Assembly: GCF_030269925.1 (NCBI RefSeq)
Contig: NC_085117.1
Location: 15,128,731 to 15,192,730, forward strand
Reading direction: 5' to 3'
DNA: 64,000 nucleotides
Source of the DNA: Bombyx mori
Lineage: Eukaryota > Arthropoda > Insecta > Lepidoptera > Bombycidae
Positions 35,373 through 47,300 of this stretch are shown one piece after another. The position numbers were made by a program, and so were the translations under genes. The notes beneath the pieces were generated by a model. That model was not told where the DNA came from. It did no database searches and saw only the letters and a list, made by a program, of their open reading frames with translations. Positions within the stretch are counted from its first letter, which is position 1. Each line of letters starts with the position of its first letter.

Positions 35373-38300
35373 GTAAGGTTATTCATTGTGTTACAATGCC
35401 ACTAATTATTCTTTAGAATTCCTCCATACACCTTGAGACATGAAGTGGAGCTTTAATTCTATTTTATAACTGCCGGAATGCGATAGAAAGAGGCAAGCTG
35501 ATAGCACTGCTCGAACTTACCGCTACACAAATTTATAAATCTTACCGATATAATTTTCAAACACTTCTTTAGTCAACAAAAAATTCTTATCTTGTCTGAA
35601 TTTTTGACTGGATGGGCCGACATACAATCTCAACTCATACTATAATATCATGGCTATTTTATAATAGTGTATTACATAGCAATGAAAGGTAAATTAACTG
35701 GTAGAAAGTAAAAAATTACATTATTTAAAGTTTATTTCAAAATTATTTAATTAGAAAAAAACGTATATGTAAAAAACGTATGTGTAACCTTTTTTTTTGG
35801 TTAAATTAAATAATATTTATTTCAATGAAATATATACAAAAAATAAAATATTTAAAGTTGGCTGGTGTGCACACAAATAAGAAAACTCACGTCAATCACA
35901 GGTTACTGTTCGGGGAAAAAATTAATTTGCCAATCGAAAAATGCAGTTTTATAATTCTTTTTTTTGTTAACGAAACCAGTTCTTTATGAACTTATTGTGA
36001 ACGAAAACCATTTTTTTGTGAACTTATACATATTTATTGTGAACGGCATTTTTTCTGACGTTTTTTTTATTATTTTTTTATTGCCTAGATATGTGTACGA
36101 ACTCACAGCCCACCTGGTGTTAAGTGGTTACTGGAGCCCATAGACATCTACAACGTAAATGCGCCACCCACCTTGAGATATAGTTCTAAGGTCTCAGTAT
36201 AGTCACAACGGCTGCCCCACCCTTCAAACCGAAACGCATTACTGCTTCACGGCAGAAATAGGCGGGGCGGTGGTACCTACCCGTGCGGACTCACAAGGGG
36301 TCCTACCACCAGTAAAATATCATCGTTTCGTCATCATCAATCCTTTATCATAAATCAATAAAATATATAATCTGTTGTTGTGAGAATAAAGCCGAATGTT
36401 CTTGTTTTATTTTTAAGAACCAGTTATAATCACAAAATAAAAAAATGCGCTTAAGTTTGAAGCTTACGCGCTTTTTCCTTGTGAGCCCGCACTGCTGAAT
36501 ACCATTATTCTTTACACAAACATTTTACATTGGTAATAACATAAACTATTTAATTTATGGCCTAATGCATGTGTAAATAATGGCGTACATAACATTGGCA
36601 ATTCATCGACTCGAAGATGGAAAACAATATTAAAAAAAGAAAGAAAAAAAAAGTAAAAAAAAAGAAAGAAAAAATAAGTAAAAAAAAAGATTACCTACTT
36701 CTACTGTGAAACAGCACAGTCACGCATTCCAGCTTTACGGGACGTAATACTCTTTTTTTATTTTTTTTATTGCCCTTGTAGGCAGACGAGCATACGGCCC
36801 ACGTGTTGGTGAGTGGTTACCGTCGCCCATGGACTTCAGCAATGCCAGGAGCAGAGCCAAGCCGCTGCCTACCGCTCCTTCTACTTATTGCTTCGACTCT
36901 ATGTCTCAGGGTGGAGAGAAATATTCATGTTATGTCCATGAGCTCCATTAAGCCACTAGTCAGGACTACACTTAGCACCAGGTAAGTCGTGAGCTTGATG
37001 TCATATCCGATGCAATAAAAGTTTAATAAACGATATTAAATAAACTCCTAATTATTAATGATTCGTAACAGAGGTTTTTATGCATCCGTTGTTTATTAAC
37101 GACGAAGCTTATTCGATGAACGAAGATATTTGAGATATAAAATATCTCATTGGAATCTAATGATAATTTAAATAAAATTAAAATATTAAGCTTCATTATT
37201 TAAGTATTTAGTGTACTTATAACTGAAATAAACAATACAAAGCTATGTATTATACTTCCCTAATGCGTAGTTATAGAGTATAATAATATATAGCTACTGA
37301 TTTCCTAAATATTCAGACCGCATGCTAAAAGAAATCTAGCACTTTTCTGAAGCGCGCCAGATTACATTTTATTCACTGCACTACGTTATTATTATAATAT
37401 GAATACGGGAGAAAGTAACTACTCAGCGCATTTTGTTTTCTCTACCTAGTCGCTGGTAGCCTATGAGACTATTCCTAAGCTAAGTTAGCGCATACATTTC
37501 GTACCGGAGTCGACAAATCGCTCTTATTTCGTCGTATTCATCTTCTTGTGACACTCCCATTAGAGAGAGATCGGGAACTTTATCAAACCATGGGGGAGTA
37601 TCGTGTTTGTCAGGCCGTCGTTGGCTTTAAAAACCAAAATTAAGTTAAAGTTAGTATAATAAAAATATACTAATAAAAATGAGTCTACATATGAAAGAAG
37701 ATAAAGTAGAAAGCAACAGCAAAACATCTAAGTCAGTCCGACAATCTTTCTAACATTAACACCGAAGTGCGAATTAAGAATGTGCCATAAAAATTTAATC
37801 ACCCAAATCTACCTAGTAATTAAATTTGACTATGGGCAACACGAGTTTATTGTATACCAATGTGTATGTGTGGGTGTGGGTGTGTCCTTTCCAACAATAA
37901 GCCTATGTGTGTGACACTGACACGTGAATGCTCAGTTTTTTTTTTTCCTACCTAAGCTGATAGCCTTGAGAGGCTATATCAGCGTAGCCTTAACTAGTAG
38001 GTGAGCTCACGGGGCTCAAACCTGATGACAATGCTCAGTGAAGAATTCCGTAGATAGAATAGCTTGTAGTAGGAATGAAGATGTTATCGCACTTCAATTT
38101 AAGTTAATTTATTTTATTGGAATACCCAGTGCCTGTTATTGAACATATTGAACGTATGAGAAACAGGTTCCACAAGGTTCGTCAGGACTCTATTTTGATA
38201 CACAACTGCATTCGTTTTTACACCTTTCTCACAAAAATGTACCTCTGTTAAGCCCCAATAAGAAACTCCCAACCATACCATGAGCGAGGATGGAAAATGA

Positions 38301-41300
38301 TCTCGTTGGACACGCGGAATACGGTTGCTCGCTTCTTCACTACTGTATGCGTACACCTTATCATTTTGTTTGTTGTAGTTCTCTTCTACGGTAAAAATTT
38401 TTTCATCCGAAAAATGAATTTCCCGCTATTTTTTTCCCGCGTACCACTTCAACAAAGCGCGGCATCTCTTCAGTCTCAGGTCCATTAGACGAACATTCAA
38501 ACGATGTCCTGTTTTTCTTCGATATGCCCGAAGCCCTAAGTCTTTATTTAACACCCTTTTCACCGTGGTTCTGCTTAACCCCATCTGAAGGGCCAACAGT
38601 TTCTGCTTACGTTTGGGATTTCTTTGAATTCGCGCCTTCACAGCTTTTATCACTGCTGGAGTCCTAACAGACCGAGGGCGACCACTTCTTGACCTGTCAT
38701 CTACACTAGAGTCTTCATTGTATCGTTTGATGGTACGATAAACGAATCTTTTGGTTATATTGAAATTTTTCAGTATGTTAAAAATTTGAATTGGCGCGTA
38801 ACCGCAACGATGCAACGCAATAACTGCAACACGGTCTTCTTTAAGGGTCCACTCCATATTTAAAAATGAGTAAAATTCTTAAAGTATACATTTTTATTTT
38901 CATGAACAATTCGAAATTCGAATTCAATAAACTTTTTTGTGGCCAGCATTCTAAAAAAAAAGTTTTTACTGTGTGACAATACTTATGACCTGACTAGTTA
39001 TAATTATGCAAACTAATCTTGAAAATGTCGTTAGCATGATTCAGGTTTATGCCGGATTTCTTCTGTTCTAAAAAACCTATTACTATAAAAACATAAAATA
39101 AAAGAATATTTGCTTTTGTAATAATAATTAAATCCACCAAATATATAAAATTTGCCTAATCTTAATTACTATTTGTTAGAATTCTAAAATTCATTCATAC
39201 GCAAATGTGTATGTAGATCAAAGGCGGAAGAACAGAAATAGCTGCATTTGTAACGAACAGAAAATAAAGGTCAATTCGAGAACGTTTTATTGGCGCCGAA
39301 AAGAGTGGGGTGGAGTCCTCTTCTATGATGAGCTCGAGAAATTTCAGGCTCTTCTGGCTGATGCAAATGCTCACGGTTCACCGCTGTGGCTGTGATGAGA
39401 GCGCGGAACTTACTTCCACAGCCTGCCCCGCCTCGAAAGACTAGCATCGTATTCCGGTCGTTCAAATTGAACCAGACTTGTCGCTTTTGGTTGTCGTGAT
39501 TACGATCTTCGATAAGTTCTCGAAGGCGATGATCAGCAGGGATGATTCGTAAAAGGCGATGCTCAACTTCTGCGAGTCACTATCTTGCAGAAGGAAGCCA
39601 AGCGCCATAAGAGAGAAAGCTGTCCTCTCTTCGAACCGGTCGGCCGCCGGCAAGCCGCGGAAACGGAAATCAAGGCTGCGTGGCGCGCTATGCGTTAGTT
39701 AGTAATTACTCATCAATTGGCGGTGTATCAACTTCTACCCGGCAGGCTAATTCCTACAAGTAAGGTACACCGAAACACTAGCGGCACCGCCTCGGTGGCA
39801 CGACGTGTTGGCGAACGTGATGACCGTAGAAAACTGTCCGGGGACAACACCGTCGATCAAGTGTCCTCGGGATGATATCTGGTTTCAGGACTGACCACGA
39901 CCACTCCTCCAATCTCTCCAGGGTTCTACTCTGTGAAATGTGCAGGAGAGTCGTTTAGCTGGTCGCTTAAACCACTTTCTTCCATCGTCGGTTACACAAT
40001 ATGCTTCAGCGGGAGTCAACCCTACATACACTGCATTGTAAGAAGTTCGGCCTCTGCTCATATTAAGGCAATAATACATCAATCTATTCTCGTCTATAGT
40101 CACGTTGATCTTTTTAGGTCCGCCTCCATGTCGGAAGTAATAGTGTTTTTGTTCTAGGTGCAGTTATTGTTGTGTGTTTCCAGCACCATAATTCAGTAAA
40201 AGATGTAAACACGAGCTGTCCAGTCTGGAACGTCTAAATAAATAATTATGCATGTCTTGAAATAATAATTTAAGTTAGTTTCATTCATTAATCACGTCAC
40301 GATAGACCCAGGGCAATACTTACGATCTAGTATCCAAGGCAATGAAACTGTCACGTCGATCAATTATAAATAGTCATAATGCCGTATTGCATATTTAAAA
40401 TAATTTTGTACTTGATAAATAATAAATTGCGAATGAAAAATGAAGAAACTATTCATGACTTGAAGATTTATATTAAACATTTATTATTAGCAAGGAGACT
40501 TGTTACCTGCTATTGATTTTGTGAGTTTTGTTGAATTAATATGATACTCAATCAAATAGTTGGTTACATCGTAAAACCTTCGATTTTTTTTCCTATTCCA
40601 GCTTTTCACGATCGGGTAGGTGAGCTCACTGGATCAACCTGAGAGGTAGTAGGTGGTGGTGGTAGGACCTCTTGTGAGTCCGCACGGGTAGGTACCACCA
40701 CGCTGCCTATCTCTGTCGTGAAGCAGTAATGCGTTTCGGTTTGAAGGGCGAAGCAGCTGTTGTAACTATACTGAGACCTTAGAACTTATATATATATATT
40801 TTTTTTTTATTGCTTAGATGTGTGGACGAGCTCACAGCCCACCTGGTGTTAAGTGGTTACTGGAGCCCATAGACATCTACAACGTAAATGCACCACACAC
40901 CTTGAGATATAGTTCTAAGGTCTCAGTATAGTCACAACGGCTGCCCCACCCTTCAAGCCGAAACGCATTACTGCTTCACGGCAGAAATAGGCAGGGCGGT
41001 GGTACCCACCCGCGCGGACTCACAAGAGGTCCTACCACCACCACCTACTACCTCTCAGGTTGAGCCAGTGAGCTCACCTACCCGATCGTGAAAATCTGGA
41101 ATAGCCTCTTAGGCTACCTAATAGGCAAGTTAGGTAGACAATACCTACCTAATATCTCAAGGTAGGTGCCGCATTTATGTTGTTGATGTATATGGGTTCC
41201 AGTAACCACTTAACACCAGGTGGGCTGTGAGCTCGTCCACTCATCTAAGCAATAAAAAAAGGAATTTGTCAACACCAGCCTTACCAAGAGCAATGCTCCG

Positions 41301-44300
41301 CAGAATCTACCACTATACTATGTATAGGTTAGGTTGCACGTCAAACTCTTTGCCGAGTTCGACGTGTACGGTTACTAAGGTCTCTAAGCCTGCAACTAGT
41401 GCTAGAGCTACAGGTGTCTAATAGTGTTAGTGGAACGGAAGGATCCTGCATTGTCAAGTTTACGCATGCAGGTATGTGAATAAAAGAGATGGTTGTATCG
41501 CTAATAATAATTTTATTTTTAAATCAAGGTCAGTATTTCTTGAAACTTCTTTCTTAATGTTTCATAGTTAAAACTTTTGATTAGGATATGATTAGCATAA
41601 GTTGATAAACTAGGAAAGAATTCGCAACATTAAAAACATGAGCTACCCATTAAAATATCACGTTTTTAATCAAGCTGTTATTATTGGACCAGATTTATAG
41701 AAAACGTGAATAAAAAAAATGAAATCGTTGAATAAACACGTGTAGGTATAACTCGTTCTAATATCATATATAAAGTGTGTAATAAATGTATACTGGCGTA
41801 TACGATAAACACTAGCTTTTTCTTAGAATTCCATAACTTTGGCCAAATTTGGCCTTTGAAAAAACGGAACATAATTTGTTCTTGTCCGTTTGTCTGTATG
41901 TTACAACAAAAGAAATGAAGAGGCTAATGAACTAGCAAAAAATATCTCAAGCCTAATACCGTGTTATAAGAAATAATTCCTACGAGATTGTAATACAGAT
42001 AGACCATCAGACATTTGAGCACGACAATCGCCTTATCGTTGCCACCGATGACTACTCCCCGAATCCTGATCACGCAGGAGCCAGTCACCGACGACGCCCT
42101 AGACACGTCCTTACGGATCCATCAGATCCAATAACCTTTGCATTAGATGTTTTCAGCTCTAACACTATAAGCGGGGTTAGGAAACCCGGTAACCGTATTC
42201 GTCGAATTCGACAAAGAGGTCGACTTGCAACGTAACCCATGCATCAGCACGCTGAGTTTCTCGCTGGATCTTCTCAGCGGGTCGCGATTCCGATCCGGTA
42301 GTAGATTCAATCGCGAAGGAATTGTCCTTGAGTTGTTAGGTCTCCTTCGGAGGCGCTCGGGCAGCTGTTAGCAAATCCCACCCCTTCTGGCTGAGCCTTT
42401 GCTCGCCCACCTGTCCTGGTGAAACTGGAAAGGCCCCCAGCCCACCAGTAATCCTTCAACCATAAAAAAAAAAACATTTGAGCACTTGTAAAGATCTTTG
42501 CAAGATATACTTGGCAGAAATTTTCATTGTAGATACAACATGCAGGGTAACAAATGTATAACACAAACTTAGCCTATAAAAGACAAGAATTGACACCTAA
42601 AACGAAACGAAAATTCATACGAACAGTGTTTCGATTAATCGAAAGATATCATTAGAAGAAAGAATGGTTGAAGGAAGAAGGCGCTGCAGCTGGTGCCATT
42701 TTTTGTTGTTTTCATATTTGTACTTTGTGGCGCCATCTATTGAGAACTTTTTTAAACAAAACTTGTAGTAAAATAGTTGTACCTATTGTGTTATACACGT
42801 CATCTCGGATCCTCCCGATCCACTAACGGTGCTTCTAGGTACTTCAAGCACCGGTCACCGTTCTCGTCGAACCCGTCGCTTGCGACGAAGGGCTCGACGA
42901 GTAAACTAACTCTCAGACACAGCCCACTGAGTTTCTCGCCGGATCTTCTCAGTGGGTCGCGTTTCTGATCCGGTGGTAGATTCTGCGAAGCACGGCTCTT
43001 GCTAGGGTTCGTGTTAGCAACGTCATCAGGTTTGAGCCCCGTGAGCTCACCTACAAAAGTTAGGGTTACGCTGATATAGCCTCTCAAGGCTCTCAGCTTA
43101 GGTAGGAAAAAAAAAAATTGTGTTATTGATGACTTTGCATAGAAGTTTTTTGATTTACTAAAATTAAACACTGACTTTATTAGTTAATGACTTAAAATGT
43201 CAAATAATTTCAATCTTCAATTTGTTACTGCTGTGTGCTGTATGCCACACATGCAGACGAAAAATATAAAATGTTTTTTTTAATATCTAAATGGGTATTA
43301 TAATTTTTTTTATTGCTTAGTTGGGTAGACGAGCTCACAGCCCACCTGGTGTTAAGTGGTTACTGGAGCCCATAGACATCTACGACGTAAATGCGCCACC
43401 CACCTTGAAATATAAGTTCTAAGGTCTCAAGTATAGTTACAACGGCTGCCCCACCCTTCAAACCGAAACGCATTGCTGCTTCACGGCAGAAATAGGCAGG
43501 GTGGTGGTACCTTACCCGCGCGAACTCACAAGAGGTCCTACCTCATACTGTCCTACCATGGCTACTGTCAACTTTTTTTGATTGAAGTAGGACATGAAAT
43601 GGTTCCGGTGTAGTACAGGATAATATTGAAAAAATCATCTCTGGAAATGCATTGTGGATAAAAGTAGCAAGATCTGGATTGTATGGATCTGTTCGTTCGA
43701 TGGCGGGTCGTTCTCTAGGGTATACCCACACAGAGTAGCAACGTCTTGTAACCCCATGACTTCTAAGATCGGTACCTTTAGGATCTCCAATGGCAAAAGT
43801 AAATCATCAGAATATTATTCGGACTTTCAAAAACCGCTTCGCTCTAATAAAGACTGCCGCATTTTACAAGCTGTGTTTATTTAAATTTAAAATACGAGGT
43901 CGCACTTGAGTCGTGGACATAATAATTATTCCAACACGTGTGAGATTGCGAATGTTTGCTATCCGAATAATAATCAAAAAAATGACTAATCACTTCACGA
44001 TGTACGACTAAGTTCGGATGTTTTTATTGCAGCAACAAAAAAGGTTGTCGTCAAAGGTGTCGACGGTAAATTCACGTCGGGCCAACTGGTCGCCATCATG
44101 GGGCCATCAGGAGCCGGCAAGAGTTCCCTTCTCAACATCATATCCGGTTATCGGTGAGAAAATTAAATTACACCAAAATAAAAATAATTGAATTTAGCAC
44201 TAATTATCTTAGGTTAATGTTAATTATTTATCAATGTCAAATGAAAAAAATAAAATAAAAATAATAATAATAGTATGTACCTAAATATAAATTAAGTTTG

Positions 44301-47300
44301 TTAATAAAGGCTTCTTTATCTTATCTTAGGTTAAGGTAACACGAATATAGTCTGCCTGGCTACGATTACGGGACCCCAGCATTCTGATTCTCCATTATTA
44401 TTTGTTTATTGTTCTACATGCATGGACGAGTTCACAGTCCTCCTAATCAAGCTATCTTTATTATCGAAACCCATCAACTGATTTTTTTTTTATTGCTTAG
44501 ATGGGTGGACGAGCTCACAGCCCACCTGGTGTTAAGTGGTCACTGGAGCCCATAGACATCTACAACGTAAATGCGCCATCCACCGTGAGAGCTAAGTTCT
44601 AAGGTCTCAGTATAGTTACAACGGCTGCCCTACCCTTCAAGCCGAAACGCATTACTGCTTCACGGCAGAAATAGGCAGGGTGGTGGTACCTACCCGTGCG
44701 GACTCACAAGAGGTCCTACCACCAGTGAAAAAAAGTTAATAGTGAATAATAGGTTTTTGCCATTTCAACTACAAGCAAAATGTCACGTTTGTAAATTAAA
44801 AAAAAAACAATTATTTTGTGAACGCAATCCGGTATTTAATTACCAATTTATTTTTAAGAACATTCTTTTTTTTCGTGTATTTTTATTTTGTTCTCTTCAT
44901 TAACATACTATTGTATTATTGTGATTATACTACATAGCAACTAATGGACACATTATTTATTAGGAAACCATATAAAAGAATGGTTCCGGTTGTCATTATT
45001 CGACATCATTATATCGTTTTCTTTCAAGTCTTAAAAATACTTTATCAAACTAGAATTTTATTTGAAGATTAGAAATGTATACTCAATAAATGATTAACTG
45101 ATTCACTGATGAACCATTAGAAAAGAAAAACAAAACTCCCTGAATAGTCACTGTTAGTAGGGCATCTTGTAGGCCTGCTGTGGTACAGAAAAAAAATGTG
45201 TGCGTGTACTAGTGTACACACGTAAGAAGTGAAACTTGTTTATGGCCTTATTTTTCGAAAAATGATCTACATGCAACTTTCTAGAAATTGGTTAAATAAA
45301 GTTAAATTAGATAAAGTTTAAACAAAAGGATTTTATTATCATAGACATGAATACAAAAAAATGTGTGCGTGTACTAGTGTACACACGTAAGAAGTGAAAC
45401 TTGTTTATGGCCTTATTTTTCGAAAAATGATCTACATGCAACTTTCTAGAAATTGGTTAAATAAAGTTAAATTAGATAAAGTTTAAACAAAAGGATTTTA
45501 TTATCATAGACATGAATACAAAAAAGTTAAATTAGATAAAGTTTAAACAAAAGGATTTTATTATCATAGACATGAATACAAAACAGATGGCGCGTAACGG
45601 AAAAAAGTGACGCGTAACCGAAAAATGTGACGGTAAATTTTTTTCCAACGCCGATAAGGAAGTTTCACTTCAAAAAGTTAAATTAGATAAAGTTTAAACA
45701 AAAGGATTTTATTATCATAGACATGAATACAAAAAAGATGGCGCGTAACGGAAAAATGTGACGCGTAACCGAAAAATGTGACGGTAAATTTTTTTCCAAC
45801 GCCGATAAGGAAGTTTCACTTCAAAAAGTCATGGACTGCAAGCTTCTATATCAAGATCAAATATTGAAGAGATTAAACGATTTTCCATTCCCTGGCATTT
45901 CCATTTTTTTTTCCTACCTAAGCTGATGGTTTAGGGGACCACCATATCAGCGTCACCGGGCTAGACATTTCCACACTAATCTCTCTAAAGTACATGCTGT
46001 ACCGAACAGCAATTATCATCGAATAATGTTAAAAGAAATTACTTTTTTAGTTCAGCAGGAGTGACTGGCGAGCTCCTTGTGAACGGTCAGCCTCGAGACG
46101 AACACCAGTTCCAAAGATCGTCATGTTATATCACGCAAGAAGATCTATTGCAGCCACTTCTCACTGTCCGAGAGGCAATGGATGTCGCCGCTAAACTAAA
46201 ACTACCCAGAGGTACCAAAGCTCCGTCCGAAGAAATACTCCAAGAGCTCGGACTCTTGGAGCATCAGAATACAAGGACCGATTCACTTTCGGGCGGACAG
46301 AAGAAAAGGTAATTTACACGGCACAAATAGATATTTCATAATCTTAACGAGATTCTAATCAATTTTTATATTTGTCTATAAAATAAATTAAATACTAGCA
46401 GAGGTTCATCACATAATAAAACTTGGGCTTATTTTTAGTTATAAAGTATATAATAGTTTCAAAAAACTAACAAAATACAGGATATTATCAAAATATTTAT
46501 AACTGATACCATGCACGCTTTTTTTTACGATAAAATCATTTTTTCTTACACTATTTTTAATTCGAATTTATTAAAATTTATTTTCTATTTTTTAGTTGGA
46601 TTTTCTATAGAAGCGTATTTTATTAGTTTTTTTAAACTATTATTTATTTTTATTTTTGAAGTGAAACTTCCTTATCGGCGTTGGAAAAAAATTTACCGTC
46701 ACATTTTTCGGTTACGCGTCACTTTTTTCCGTTACGCGCCATCTGTTTTGTATTCATGTCTATGATAATAAAATCCTTTTGTTTAAACTTTATCTAATTT
46801 AACTTTTTTGTATTCATGTCTATGATAATAAAATCCTTTTGTTTAAACTTTCTCTAATTTAACTTTATTTAACCAATTTCTAGAAAGTTGCATGTAGATC
46901 ATTTTTCGAAAAATAAGGCCATAAACAAGTTTCACTTCTTACGTGTGTACACTAGTACACGCACACATTTTTTTAGTTGTATATCAATTTTTTCAATATT
47001 TTTTAAATATTGAATTGTCGTCGGTCCTTAATAAGTATACCAAATTTCGTTAACCCGACCGACGTTTTGAAGGGGGTCAAAATCATGTTCAAAGATTCCG
47101 TTACAAACATACATACGTCTGAAGCTAATAAAAGCGTATTAATATAAATATTTTTTTTTTCAAAATTTCTTAACAGGTTATCGATTGCGCTAGAATTAGT
47201 TAACAACCCACCAGTATTCTTTCTCGACGAGCCAACTAGCGGACTAGATACAGTCACTACTACACAGTGTGTAAAGTTACTTAAGCAACTGGCTCGACAA

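Larger units (their letters stand above)
40592..41104. repeat. Large palindrome made of LINE tail plus Bm1
   Basis: Left arm 40592-40790 and right arm 40906-41104 are reverse complements, with scattered mismatches, around a 115-bp spacer. From outside in, each arm is the LINE tail 'ctggaatag...cccgatcgtg...gagctcacctac' end then a Bm1 5' part. Only the right arm's Bm1 is complete at its 3' end. Confidence 0.85.
35373..44032 (+). other. ABCG intron 1 (8660 bp)
   Basis: Bounded by GTAAGG and TTGCAG. Contains the repeats and the mariner listed separately. Unlabelled parts (35373-36060, 36315-36750, 36881-37437, 37501-37937, 40161-40591, 41317-42009) are AT-rich with no feature recognised except an A/AAAG-rich tract at 36632-36690 and a (TG)n-like stretch at 37860-37887. 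Confidence 0.9.
44154..46050 (+). other. ABCG intron 2 (1897 bp)
   Basis: Contains Bm1 (44482-44726), the left inverted-repeat complex (45189-45827) and a LINE tail (45905-45966). The remainder is AT-rich. Confidence 0.9.
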
